Assembly: GCA_029255685.2 (NCBI GenBank)
Contig: CM055318.2
Location: forward strand, 2,919,001 to 2,983,000
Reading direction: 5' to 3'
Origin: Silene conica
Lineage: Eukaryota > Streptophyta > Magnoliopsida > Caryophyllales > Caryophyllaceae
DNA length: 64,000 bases
Shown: positions 12,897-25,228 of the stretch, one piece after another
How the letters are laid out: each line of letters opens with the position of its first letter
Numbering within the stretch: the stretch's first letter is position 1
The notes under the pieces: generated by a model
What the model was told of the DNA's origin: nothing
The model's database searches: none
The model's input: the letters and a program-made list of their open reading frames with translations, nothing else
Position numbers and translations under genes: made by a program

Positions 12897-13610
12897 TTTG
12901 TTTTAAAGCATATGTGTTTTTTTTAGCTTATTAGATTTATAAGTAAGATTTTAATTTTTTTTTCCGTCAAAACTCAAAATTAACTAAGTTTGTATATAAT
13001 TTTTTGAGTTTTATTATACTTTATTGAGTTTAATGTTTTAGTAAATGAACTTTAAAACTTTATAATACAACTAAAAGACTTTATTATAATGCTCGAAAAC
13101 TGTAATGGTGATCGTGTGTATAACCACTTACTGAACAAACACCGTTGGTATAGATTTTATAGTATATTTTCGCGGTACATCTTTCTTAAAATGGTAATAT
13201 CCGTCTTATTAATATATACACCCGACAAATCTTTAATTTAGTAGGTTTTTAGACATTTTCCATTGGTGCGTAATTAATATTTACCATAATTGACCTGTTT
13301 TAATTATAAGTTTCGACAATTCATATATACTACCCACATAGTATTAATCGTGGTAAAGAAGGTTGATAGTTTACATTATCTTTGTAATTATTGCAGGTTA
13401 TGGACTTATGGGCAAGGACACAATATACAAATAGACAGATAATGTTCTAGATAGCATGCATCAATCCTTAAGTTATTAGATAGAAATAATGAAAAGATAA
13501 TCCTATTTGATTTAAAAAATAAGAAAAAAGTACAACCCGAGCTACGGTTTACAATAGTTATAAAAAAAAGAGTAAATTAATAATAACTCCCTTTTAAAAT
13601 TTAGTTTTTT

Positions 13611-13893
13611 AAAATTACTCCCTTATATAATTTTTTTCTAAAATTACTCCCTTAAGATGTATTTTTTTCAAAAATTGCTTCAAATATCTAATTCAAGTGA
13701 TTTATTCTACAAGTTTATGAATTGATTCCGTTTGTAACATAACTAATTTATACTTTGAAATGTATTAACAATGGAGAATAAGCTCAAAAATATATGGAAT
13801 AGGTAACCTAAATTGCAATTTTGAAGCAATTTTTAATAAAAGTATATCTTAAGGGAGTAATTTTAGAAAAAAATTATATAAGGGAGTAATTTT
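13611..13893. repeat. Long fold-back (71-bp arms)
   Basis: The left arm at 13611-13681 and the right arm at 13823-13893 are near-perfect inverted copies, with a 141-bp loop. The motif AAAATTACTCCCTTA occurs twice within each arm, so the arm is itself an internal tandem repeat. Probably a MITE or other fold-back transposon. Confidence 0.8.
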
Positions 13894-14040
13894 AAAAAAT
13901 CCTATTTTAAAATTATATAAGCTCAAAAATATATGTATGTTATTTTACGTTTTAAAATTATCGAGACTACATTTAATGAGACCCTTCAAATAGAAAGAGA
14001 ACTTTATACGTATTTAGTTATTTACAGTTTACATCATATA

Positions 14041-14148
14041 TTGGGGCGATGACCACTTGGTCACTGCATGGTGATTTACATGGTGCATGTGGGGGCCGGG
14101 AGTGCATGGGCCCGGGGATTAAACCCCTCGTCATACAAAAAAAATAGA
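14041..14148 (+). mobile_element. SINE 3' fragment (GGGGCGATGACC family)
   Basis: Matches the 3' part of the SINE at 61859-62021: GGGGCGATGACCACTTGG at the left, GGGGATTAAACCCCTCGT at the right, then an A-rich tail. The tRNA-related head is missing, so it is 5'-truncated. Confidence 0.65.
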
Positions 14149-14419
14149 TACAAATATTATCTATATATACAAAGAGACTATGAAAAATATAAGTTTTCTC
14201 GTAATTAAAATGCGTTGAGTATTATCTAAATAGGAAAAACATTATCAACCGAAATACTACATTCTTCTCTATATCCCAGGAAAAAGAATAAATTTGTAAT
14301 AAATTTATCGAATATACATCAATTTTAATTAATTTGGTATGAAAAGTTATAAAACCGTCGCGGGAAAACGTGAAATGATTTACAAAAACTAAAAGAAAAG
14401 GTTATAATTTAATAATTCA

Positions 14420-16502
14420 ATGAAATACCTTTGCCTCTTTAAGAATCTAAAGTCCCAAATAGTGAAATATAAAGATTTTTTTAATCATGGCAAGATGCTG
14501 AAACAGATCAATACCACTACGCTCACTCTGATACCGAAACTAGATAGGCCCCAATCAATGACACAATTCCGGCCTATAGCATGTTGTAATACAATTTACA
14601 AGTGCATATCTAAACTCATGTGTACTAGGCTTGCTCAAGTTCTTCCGGGTATTATTTCTCCTGTCCAAGGGGGCTTCATTAAAGGACGGAGCATTGTTGA
14701 AAACATTCTAATTTGTCAGGATCTTGTGAGGCAATATAGTAGGAAGAATAATTCTCCCCGCTGTATTATTAAAATGGATGCATACGATACAATTGAATGG
14801 GATTTCCTTGAGCAGATGTTGGTCACTCTTCAATTCCCCACTCATTTCATTAATCTTATTATACAATGTGTGTCTACTGCCACTTATTCTATCAAGCTCA
14901 ATGGGGATACATTTGGTTTCTTTCATGGCAAGAGAGGTCTTCAGCAGGGTGATTCTTTGTCTCCGTTACTCTTCACTATATGTATTGAGTATCTAACTAG
15001 GTTACTACAACATACAACCACAACAATGGAGTTTAGATACCATCCTAAATGTAAGCAAATAAGACTGACCAGTTTGATGTTTGCTGACGACTTGCTGCTG
15101 TTTAGCAAAGGAGACATAGCATCCATGATGGTACTTTTGCGCACTTTTGCAACTTTTTCTGCGGCATCTGGGCTCACTTTAAGCAAAGCTAGGGAAATCC
15201 CACGTGTTTTTCAGTGGGGTTGAACAACAAATTAAGAATGATGTCCTTGAGGTTTCTGGATGTTCTGAAGGTCAGCTACCTTTCAAGTATCTTGGGGTCC
15301 TAATTAAAGCTACTAGACTGAATATTACATACTGTCAACCTCTGGTGAACAAGATTACTGAAAGAATTCGAAGATTGGGAACCAGGAAGCTGACTTATGT
15401 GGGCAGGCTGGTGCTTATTAAGGCTGTTCTTAGTACTCTGCATAGGTATTGGGCCAGTATTTTTCTCATCCCTAAAGGAATCATGAAACAAATTGATGGG
15501 ATATGCAGGAATTTTCTGTGGGCAGGAGGGGCTGAATATTCTAAAACTCCCATGGTTGCTTGGTAAAAGATCTGCAAACCCTACAGAGAAGAAGGTCTTA
15601 ACATATTGGATAATTGTACTTGGAACAAGGCTGCTATCTGTAAACTGGCAGGGTGGGTGCATTCTCAACCAGAGAAGTTGTGGGTAAAATGGGTCCATAG
15701 CATTCATTTAAAAGGAGCGTCTTGGGACGCGTATATCCCCAAACTTGATACTAGTTGGAGTTGGAGGAAAATATGCAATGCCAGGACTATACTGCAGCAG
15801 GGTTGCCAGGGTATGCTAGACCAAGCGTGGACAGTGAATGAGTATACAGTAGCCAAAGGATATCAATGGGCGAGAGAGAAGGGAGATCTGATAAACTGGT
15901 ATTCTTTGGTGTGGAACAAATGGACATTACCTAAGCACAAATTCATTGCTTGGATGTTCCAACATAGAGCAATGAATGTCAAGGAGAAACTATATAAGCT
16001 TCAGTTGATTGATGATAATGACTGCACCATCTGCCACAATGCTGAGGAGACTCTAAAGCATCTGTTTTGCAACTGTGATTACAGCAGACTGATTCTCACT
16101 GAACTGGCAGACTGGCAGAGGTGTGCCCTGAAGCCTACTGTTCAGACAGACTGGAGACTGCGCATCAGAGGGACGAAGTTCAGGAGGGCTATGATTAATG
16201 GGGTGATAAATGCGATTATATATCATGTGTGGAGACAGAGAAACAAAAGTAGATTGGAACACATACTGGTCAGACCATCAGTGATGTGCAGTCAGATTAA
16301 ACAGGAGCTTAAGATACACTACAGAGGAGTAGGAACTGGGAAGATGCAACTGGCTGACAACAGAATTCTGCAGGGAGTTTTAACTAATTAGATTTGAGGT
16401 TTCGTACTGCTTAAATCAGTTGTAATGTGATATAGGCGTGGCCTGCTTGTAGACACTTCTTTTCCTTATTTATAACACTTACCTTTCACCAAAAAAAAAA
16501 AT
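14420..16502 (+). mobile_element. LINE (L1-type non-LTR retrotransposon), 5'-truncated and broken
   Basis: Reverse transcriptase in three pieces. 14420-15223 holds RT motifs (FRPIACCNTIYKCISK, IIKMDAYDTIEWDFLEQM, LQQGDSLSPLLF, SLMFADDLLLFSKGD). A single-base shift near 15188-15195 moves the frame. 15204-15566 continues the RT-linker (LPFKYLGVLI, ICRNFLWAG) and ends at an in-frame TAA. From 15567 the same frame carries the zinc-finger RT-associated region (LVWNKWTLPKHKFIAWMFQHR, CTICHNAEETLKHLFCNC) to a stop at 16389-16391. No endonuclease or gag-like ORF precedes it and no RNase H domain follows. A poly(A) tract ends the element near 16492-16502. No convincing target duplication was found. 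It cannot encode a working protein. Confidence 0.9.
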
Positions 16503-17187
16503 ATAAACTTCAACAATAATAGCAGAAATACTTGCATATATTCGGTATATAAGAAAATTTTACACAAATTAAATGTAATAATATATTTATAACCTTTTTT
16601 ATTCATTAATAAAAAATGTATTTAATTCCGTTTACAATTATTTTATTATAAAACCGTCGTACACGAAATCAGTCTTATCCTAAAAAAAACATAAAATTGG
16701 GAATAATAGGTCTCAGTTGTGATGGGTATATCCGTTACGAGTTTGCGATTACACTCACTTGTTTAGATAAGATGAAAATAAAAATGCATAGAGAATCATA
16801 AATTATTTATCATGATCTTCCTAAATGAATTATATTTGACCCGTAAAAAACTTGCGACGATTATTGACGTCTCAAGAATTTGTGAATTGGAAAAATGAGA
16901 CGATATAGTTTGTGGAGTAGTAACAATTTACGTATCTTCTCCTCTCGAACCATATTTTTTTATTGCATTTCTACGTACACCCGCATTAAAGCAATTATAA
17001 GTCGACACATGTCATCTAGCAACCCAACTTCATAATTGTCAAACTCCTAAACACAGAAATATCCTACGAGGACATCCTAGCTGGCTGTCAACAAATTAGG
17101 TTAGTTTTTTAAAGCCGCCGGTTGAACCACACTTTGACACGTATTTGTTCCACGTGACTTAAACCTGCCCTTTATCACTTTGCTTCT
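16503..17187. other. Gene-free stretch
   Basis: AT-rich intergenic DNA after the LINE. I see nothing codable. Confidence 0.5.
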
Positions 17188-17444
17188 TACTCCCTCCATT
17201 CTTTTTATATCACCCCATCTCATTATTCACGTTTGCCGATGTCCATTTTATGTTGTATCTTTAGCTACATACTACTAAAAATTATAAAAGTTTGATATTC
17301 TTAATCCTCTTATCAAGACAATCCAAAAAAGATCTCACATGAATATATTTCCGTGAACGGATTGAGAGAAAACCGACGTTGAATAGTCGATTGTGAATAG
17401 TGTCAAAACAAAAGTTGGGTGATATAAAAAGAATGGAGGGAGTA
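17188..17444. mobile_element. Stowaway-type MITE
   Basis: TACTCCCTCCATTCTTTTTA at the left and its inverse, AAAAAGAATGGAGGGAGTA, at the right. The terminal inverted repeat extends to about 30 bp, including GGGTGATATAAAAAG. About 257 bp, TA-flanked. Confidence 0.9.
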
Positions 17445-20400
17445 CTCCGTATACTATAACTTTAAATTTAAAATAAATAATAAATAAAACCGTCTCAACG
17501 AATATCAAGAGTTAGGTCAGGGTCTTTTCGACTCGTGTACACCTCATTTTAGATTAGCAATAAGTTTTCTTTAACACGGATTTAAGTTAAGATGAGTCAA
17601 ATAATATTTTTTTGTATGGATAAGACAAAATGAAACATATGGGGAAGATCAAAAAAGTTTGTCATATCCATACAAATGGGTCATTATTTGACCCGTCTTA
17701 AACTTAAAACGGGTACTTCCGTCTTAAATGAGAATTTGTGTTGGATTAGTTTAGTTCAGCTCAATTTATTTTAGTTCAATGACGAAACCGAGATTTATGA
17801 TTAGGAGGCGGGAAATTTTAACAATCTAAGAGCAAACACCAAATAACTTAATATTGTAATTTGAAAATAATTTTTTTGAAATTTTCCTTGATCAACGGGA
17901 CGAGTGTTCCTGCTAAATTTCTCTAAATCTGTCACTATTTCAATTCTACTTATCTTAAGAAATTTCGATTGAGTTCATACTCATCACTTCAACTCAACTT
18001 AGTTCAGCCCAAAGAAACAAGTCTTTAACCGATAAAACTATGAACGATAATACCTCTTACACAAATTTAAATCTCGTCAACATTAAATTTGTTTCTATAC
18101 CTCCATAGCTCCATTTACACAAAGATAATAAAATAATATTATACTATAAAATAGTAAAATAGTTTCTAAACTTCTCTCGACACTCTATATAAATTAGTTA
18201 TTTCTCTTTTTGGGTGTATACAATCTACTTTAATCTGAATCGTCGATCGATTAGTTCTTTCCTTTTCTTTTGTTGTATATACAATTCAGTTTAATTCGAA
18301 TATGAATCGGATTAGATCACTAAAACGTTAAAACTGACCTTCATACGTTTCCAAAAGTTTAAACTCAATACATTTGTTTTTGTATTTTTGTTTCAATTTG
18401 GAAAAATAGTAATCTCTTTCTAAAAAATTGTGTCGGCATGTTTTGGTTTAGAATTTTCCCCATCACTATTCTTGGTTGACTTACTCCAAATATGATGAGC
18501 CTTATGTTTCCTTCCAATATGCCAGTACAACTTGTTTCCAATTTATTAGTGGAGTTAAATAATTAATCCCACTTCAAAAAAATTAGTTTATCCTTTGGAT
18601 TTAAGCCGGATTAGCAGGGATGATCACCTCTATCGAATAATAACATATTTTGAATTCTATCTTTCCTATTGTTTATATATGATTAAGGTTTTGTTTTTTA
18701 TTGACTAAAAGTAGTTGAATTAAACTTAATGATGCAGGGTTGAATTGAACTTAATCGAATTAAACTTAATAACTAAATTGAGTAGAGTTGAATTAAGAGT
18801 TAGTTTACGAAGAGATTAGTTAAATTGAACTAAATTAACTAAATTAAATTGTATTAGATAGCGCTGAGTAGAAATAAAACGAACTGAAATTATAGAAATA
18901 ACATGGTCTAAATCTTATAAATATAAGTTTATAATCATTAAATAATCCTTCATACTTATTTTTAATCAATTTTATCGAGTTTAAAAAAATAACTCTCCGG
19001 AATTTCAATTCGTTGACTAGAGGCTATGAGCTCAAGTGCTCAACCGACGCCAAATTAAATATAGCTCGTCTTGCCCACGACGGTGAAAAATTTATGATCT
19101 CTCACAATCTTTTCCCACCTGCCCGTCTATTTACTCTGCCACTGTTCCCTTTTTCTCACGTCACAAATTTGTGACGAATTTTGCGACGGGTATTTGTAAC
19201 TCATAAATATTATGGGTTGACTTTTTACAAATGTGAAGTAGCTTGCTTGAGATTAAAAAGTTTGGTAGAATTATTGTATGCATTTATGTTGACTTATGGC
19301 ATGATAATGAGTGTTTGTCTAAAAACATGATTGTTATCTAATCATAAATCATAATCTAATTTTTTTAGGATTATGTTTTAAAAGTCATAAACTATATTTA
19401 TAGCCAAACAACTAAAAGATTAATCCCTAATGACGTAACATCTAATCTAATTTTATATAATTAATTAAAATTAAGTAGTAATAACTAATAACATTAATAA
19501 TAATGGGTAGGAATGCATGAAAATGACAAGATGCCGACATCACGTATTTGACGCATGTATCATGTACGAAGTATGGTCATGGGTCAAGTAGTGAATAACT
19601 GAGTAGAAGTGGGATTATCCATTACCCGCTTTAAACGGGATGCGATGTAGGATATGTCTATGTGGGTCATGCATGGACATGCATCATGGTGAAGTAATTG
19701 TCATTAGACTAATATTCACCGCAAATTATTATATGAGACGGATATATTCGTTCTAAGGTTGCGACGGGTCAAATAATATATATAGAGAGTAAATAAAACA
19801 AAAACATATGCCTAGAAAGTAGCTAATAATTTTGTTTTATTCACCCATATAGCTAATACTTGCCCCGTCGCAAGCTTGTGACGCTTATACCCGTCAGTCC
19901 GTCACAAATAAAACTTGGCTGAATATTCATATAAATCGGTCTTAAATATTACCTACCTTATTTAATTAGAATATTTTTTAAAAAATCCCCTATCTATAAA
20001 AGGAAGGTTATTTCTAGGCTTGTGATTGGCTAGAATTTTTACTTTTTAATTTTCTTTTTCACATTAACTAACTCCACTCTCTCCACTTACTCTCTCTAAT
20101 TAATTACCCTCTCTCCTCATTTCTTATTATTTTTCATATACATATTCATATGTTAAAAAGCTTATGATAAAAAAATTAATCACATTCAACCTAACAATAA
20201 AAGAAAATTTTTAAAAAATCGGAAATCTATATAGGAGACAACAAATTTTAATAAAAAAAAAATTACAATTCCGGAAAATTAACCTCTTGGATACCTTGAC
20301 AATTAAAATTAAATTAGAATTTTTGTATGAAAGGTCTCACACTCTCATACTATAAGACGATCAACATATATAAAAAGAAAAATCGTTTATTAGCACTGAA

Positions 20401-20580
20401 GGAACAACTTTTTATATGAGACTGTATTACTCTATAATTTATGACAATTAAAATGTATAAAAACAAATTTATATACTATATAAACATATACATTAAATTT
20501 AACACGAGACCCAAATTTTAAGATTTTGATGAAATATAAATCCTAAAAATATCTATATTTCCGAAAATATGAAAAAAAAA
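17445..20580. other. Gene-free stretch with MITE debris
   Basis: No coding signal. Short inverted arrangements of GTCACAA/TTGTGACGG or CCGTCTTAAA type at about 17560-17742 and 19722-19918 belong to a MITE group seen many times in the window. Decayed AATTGAACTAAATTGA-type segments at 17745-18010 and 18715-18900 resemble the inside of the Tourist-type element at 1594-1815. Confidence 0.5.
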
Positions 20581-20640
20581 ATGTCACTATTTAATCAAAA
20601 GTTGTCACTACGTATCAAAATGTGATAACTTTCCTACTGG

Positions 20641-20884
20641 TATAAAAAAATACACGAGGAGATAAAAATTAACAAAAAAACGTAAATTAAAAAATGAAAG
20701 AAACGTAGATTAAAGATTTTTGAATAAGATCAAATAAACCCAACCCATAAAATTAAAAAAATGAAAAAAATACACGAGGAGATAAAAATTAACAAAAAAA
20801 CGTAGATTAAAAAATGAAAGAAACGTAGATCAATTTTTTTTGAATAAGATAAAATAAACCCAACCCATTAAATTAACAAAAAAA
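20641..20884. repeat. Tandem duplication, 120-bp period
   Basis: Two head-to-tail copies of about 120 bp, aligned at TACACGAGGAGATAAAAATT (20651 and 20771), with only a few differences. No coding content. It directly follows a fragment at 20580-20640 that resembles the MITE at 60292-60480. Confidence 0.85.
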
Positions 20885-22341
20885 ATATATAAATTTACGA
20901 TTTTTAAGAAAATATAACAACCTTCGAGAATTAGTCAATTAAAACTACATTAACATCGAGTAAAAAGATGGTCTTAATAACAATACATTATTATTTTCTT
21001 TATAAAATCATCCACAAATTTTAAGAGACTACTATTAAAAATATTTCTATCATTTTACATTCATTTAGAAAGTAAGTTATTTAAAGGGTAAGATATAGAA
21101 ATATAATACAATTTCTTTATCTATTTTATATGGTTCAAAGTTATTTCATAATGTCATGATTATTTATTTCAATTTATATAATCATTAAAAAAAATTTAAT
21201 TATACCAGTAAATCAATTATTTGGAGTCAAAATCATCCCCAAATTCATAATTTATATATTTCTCATTTAAGTTCATATTAAATTATATTTGTACTACTTT
21301 TTTAATATATTTACGAAATTTTAGAAATAGACCCGTACATTTTTTGTACGGGCATAAAACTAGTATATATAAAAGTAAACAATTACGGAGTAATAAAAAG
21401 TAGAAATCGAGGGAGTAGAGCATGTCTGCATGTCTATTAGTATAAAACGATTTTACGATATTATATTTTAAAATCATAAAGTAAAAGACATTAATACCTT
21501 AATGTTATTCTAGTGGAAGTTTTAAGTAAATAATTATTTGATTTTATAATAATGTTTATGTATGTTTGTGTAAGACGGTTTTGTGTGAAAAAATTGTACT
21601 CCGAAATTTTAATGTGTGTTGATCTTTAACAATGATTTGTACTTACTCTATACAATACCATTAGGTTTTCTAATATTGCAAATTTGTCTCAAAATAAATT
21701 TAAAACATCTTAGAAAATTTCCGCGATATTATAAAAGAAACATTTAAAAAGTCGTGAGAAGATAGTTTAATTAATTATCAAAACAAATGCTAAAAAAAAA
21801 AAACCGTATAAGTCCGCAATTTTTCCTGGGTAGTCACAAATTTACGAGTTAAGTATTATTTATCTGGAAAATAATACAGAACATAATGATACTCCCAAAT
21901 ACTCTATTTTTGAACTGTTCTACCTATACAAAGAGTCTTGCTTGTGACGGATGCTATCCGTTATAAGCTGAAGACGAATATTTTACTCCCGCAAAAATAT
22001 AAGTGGACTTGCAAGTGGGAGAAAGTGGAGCATCATATGGATAGTACAGCTTGCATTATATAAAAGGAACACTATCCATTTTCAACTTGTGACCAATAAT
22101 ATCCGTCTTTAATAAAAATTTGTGCTACCTATAAAGCTATAAGAGTAATAAAAGTAATATTTAACGGTTCATAATTTGCGACGGTAATATCCGTGGATAA
22201 GAATTAGTGAAGTAAAGTGGGATTAGTGGAGTGGGGTCAATAATCCTTATCCAGAACTCCAGAAGAGCAAAGTGTTTAATCTAGTATACCAAAATGAATG
22301 GGACCCATCCACATGAGGAATGTTCTACTATTCCAAACGTA
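20885..22341. other. Gene-free stretch with MITE debris
   Basis: AT-rich, without credible genes. A GTGACGG-type MITE-like unit lies at about 21943-22128, with CTTGCTTGTGACGGATG at the left and ATATCCGTCTTTAATAAAAA at the right. Confidence 0.5.
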
Positions 22342-22349
22342 TATGCCAC

Positions 22350-22918
22350 CAGTGGCGGACCCAGGAGGGGTCCCGCGGGGTCACGTGCCCCCGTAACATT
22401 TGCAGAATAAATCTTTTATAAGTATCTTATATATATGTGAAGCTGTCATGGCATAGTTGGTAAAGGCAGTGAATTCTATCTAGGTGGTCTTGGGTTCAAA
22501 CCTTGTTAGCAACATTTCACTAAGTATATATTTTTTTGAGCCCCAAGTCCACTTTGTTCAAATATATATGTAAAAATTGCTTCAACTGTGATTCGAACAC
22601 ATGACCTTCGGATGAATTAACAAATTCTAAACCATTGAACCACTTACTTTTATTGTAAATTAACTACTAATGTTAGTTATATTAACCAATACAAATATTG
22701 TTTTTACATATATTTAAAATTTAAAATATTTTAGAGAAGACATTATTTTTTTAAAAAAAATATCTATAAGACTGATTATTCTTATTTTTATTCTTTTATG
22801 TGTATAATAATAACTAATTTAAATAAAAATTTAAAAAATGTAGTCTTAGACGCGCATAAAAATGCGCGTTAAAAAAAATTAGTGCCCCCTCGGCTTCAAT
22901 TTCCTAGGTCCGCCACTG
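22350..22918. mobile_element. Non-autonomous hAT element with perfect 8-bp target duplication
   Basis: The ends are CAGTGGCGGACCCAGGA and inverse TCCTAGGTCCGCCACTG. The 8-bp direct repeat TATGCCAC flanks both sides (22342-22349 and 22919-22926), the hallmark of hAT insertion. The 569-bp interior encodes nothing but includes two tRNA-like segments, one on each strand (plus 22445-22510, minus 22570-22640). Confidence 0.92.
22445..22510 (+). repeat. tRNA-like (SINE head) segment inside hAT element
   Basis: A-box-like TGGCATAGTTGGTAAAGG followed about 40 bp later by B-box-like GGGTTCAAACC, the internal RNA polymerase III promoter pattern. It does not fold as a proper tRNA with matching acceptor ends, so it is a tRNA-derived remnant, not a tRNA gene. 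Confidence 0.55.
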
Positions 22919-22926
22919 TATGCCAC

Positions 22927-23840
22927 GCTCTTCTTTCTCGGATACTTCCTTTTATTCCATATTTTGTTCGATTTTATCTTCGGGCACAAAAATTAAGGCC
23001 GGAAATGAGATAAGTGTAAAAAATTTAGTGGAGTTTGATGATAGGAGTGATAAATAATTAAAAATTAAATAAGAAATTGTAGGTCGTAAACATTAAAAAA
23101 AGAATAAAATATAAGTAAAAAAGTTGGATGGGTTGTTAACAGAAGAGATAAATAAAATAAGAATAAAAGTTTTTAAAATAAAAAAAGTGGAAGAAAATCC
23201 GAATAATTCGTTTTAGAAAATAAAGAATAAAATATGGAATATGAGAAAGTATTTATCTCTTCAACCATCCATCCCATATTACACATCAAAACGTCTTTGC
23301 TGAATACGGATAATGTCATCCCACAATAAAATAAATGAAAGAATAAGTGTGGGAAAAAATAAAGCACTCAATATTATTGTGATAGGAATACTATTCATTT
23401 TCAACTTATGACAAATAACGCTATTTTCAATAAGAATTTGTGATTACACATGGAACAACGGTCGCCCCTTCCATCCCTTCGTATGAATCTTATGATCCAC
23501 AAACTCCGCCCTTTCAACTATAACTGTATTCAGTTTATGACATGGGTTTTTATGTCGTCGCTCGCTCTAGTTATAGAATAAAACGATGTTATTTATGTAA
23601 TTTTTAATAAATAGTCATTTATTATTAATAAAAGAGTAATTTTAATTAAAAGAATTGAGACAGTTTCGCACAATAATAAGTGTGTCTTCTAAATATATTC
23701 TTTCATATTCTAATAAAAGGTATAAAATCGAGTTCCGCATAGAAAATGGTTTTCGTGAGATTAGGTTGCGTTCTCATGTGTTGCCATTTGCCATATGTTA
23801 TTTAACGGTTTAGAATAATATGCATTTTCTAGATGAAATA
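22927..23840. other. Gene-free stretch
   Basis: AT-rich DNA between the hAT element and the S1-like locus. No coding signal recognised. Confidence 0.45.
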
Positions 23841-23906
23841 ACTCATTTTGTAATAGGATTTTCATAAAATAAAATGTTAATTGTGTACATGTGCGAACCC
23901 AGGATT
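23841..23906. repeat. 66-bp direct repeat, left copy (flanks S1-like gene)
   Basis: Matches 25163-25228 with three mismatches. The last about 20 bp correspond to the left end of the hAT element at 25210-25485; the first about 46 bp correspond to that element's left flank. Confidence 0.9.
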
Positions 23907-24178
23907 TTCATAACATATCCATTGCCATCCCTACTCCCGGTCCAACCAAACCCGCCCCAACCTGGTCCGAGTGTGCCATATGTGCTCGATCTAGACCGGC
24001 CCAACCCTGACCTGAAGATAGCAAATCCAATCAACAAAATCTACCAAACTCAAAAACTCTTGATATCCAAAATGGGTAAAAAACGTACTCTCAAAATCTT
24101 AAAAAAAATCCTATATATAACAAAATAGTCACCAACTAGACAACTCAATAACTCATTAAGATCAATACACAAACAAAA

Positions 24179-24613
24179 ATGCATTTCTCAACCAATATTT
24201 TCATGACATGCATATTATCATTAGTCCTAATAACAAATGCTAAGCAATTCTCTGCTGGGTCACAGTTTATGGTCACAATGATAAACAATTGTTCTCAAAC
24301 ATTACATGTAAAATGTGATTCCATAGCTCAAGACAAGGTAAATCATACATTTCCAAAGGATCGTACGATTTTTTGGATTTTCAAGATAAAAGCTGATGTG
24401 CCAACATATTATAATTGTGTTGCTACAAAAATACCGAGCGAGAGACAAATCGAGTTTTCTGCTTTTAACGAGAATAATGTAACTCAATCGGGTTGTTTTG
24501 GTTATCGTATATGTACATTTAAGTTTACGAATGTTGGTTTATTTTGGGTTGACAGAGAAAACGAGATTCTCCATAAAGAATGGAAAAATAAAGTCGGAAT
24601 TAAACGCGTGTGA
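24179..24613 (+). CDS. S1-type (plant self-incompatibility protein S1 family, SPH) secreted protein
   Basis: Intronless 144-residue frame. Residues 1 to about 27 form a signal peptide (MTCILSLVLITNAKQFSAG). The mature part has the S1/SPH pattern: VTMINNCSQTLHVKCDS, then FWIFKIKADVPTYYNCVATK, then GCFGYRICTFKF, with cysteines at the positions expected for disulfides of the small beta-sandwich. Family members are secreted; the poppy S protein is the pistil self-incompatibility ligand, while most other plant SPH genes have unknown roles. Typical SPH proteins are 120-150 residues, so this one is full length. It stands alone, lies between two 66-bp direct repeats, and the TATATAA motif at 24112-24118 could serve as a promoter element. 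Identification by pattern is fairly sure; a biological role cannot be deduced. Confidence 0.85.
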   Translation: MHFSTNIFMTCILSLVLITNAKQFSAGSQFMVTMINNCSQTLHVKCDSIAQDKVNHTFPKDRTIFWIFKIKADVPTYYNCVATKIPSERQIEFSAFNENNVTQSGCFGYRICTFKFTNVGLFWVDRENEILHKEWKNKVGIKRV

Positions 24614-25162
24614 TAGTGATAATAATAATAAAAAAGAAAACTAATAAAATGTGAGATGGAATAATAATAATATTAATAATAATGGGAAAAATGTATTGCC
24701 CCTTTTTATACATTGAATGAGTTAGTGATGACTATCCGGCCTATTTAATCCATTTTCAATTATGTTTGTATTATTTGTTTTTTTCCAAAATCTTCAACAA
24801 TATTTACGCATTCATTACACAAAACTGAGATTCTAACCATTGCGATACTGAAAGATTAATGATTGTTTGAGTAATTAATACTCTATCTACTTAAAGTATT
24901 GTTACGTATATGAGTTATAAATTATTTATTAATAATAGCTATAATACTATAAATAGATTAGAATAATAATTCAAAAGAATATATCACATTGGGATACATT
25001 TCATATGAAATATTAAAAAAACTGATAAGAAAAATTAATGTTAGCTACTAAACGTATTTACGTAGCTGAAAACTTAAATTAGTACTAAACTTGCTACTCA
25101 CTTTGTTTTGTCTATGTAACTTTAACTATCAACATATTTCTGTAACTGATACTAAACTTGCT

Positions 25163-25228
25163 ACTCATTTTGTAATAGGATTTTCATAACATAAAATGTT
25201 GATTGTGTACATGGGCGAACCCAGGATT
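25163..25228. repeat. 66-bp direct repeat, right copy
   Basis: Second copy of 23841-23906, 1322 bp downstream and in the same orientation. It spans the junction between host flank and the left end of the hAT element that starts at 25210. Confidence 0.9.

Noticed and set aside
14708-15186. Minus-strand frames across the LINE
   Set aside because: Antisense shadows of the reverse transcriptase.
22445-22510. Candidate functional tRNA gene
   Set aside because: A and B boxes are present, but acceptor and other stems do not pair and the segment lies inside a hAT element. A tRNA-derived repeat fits better.
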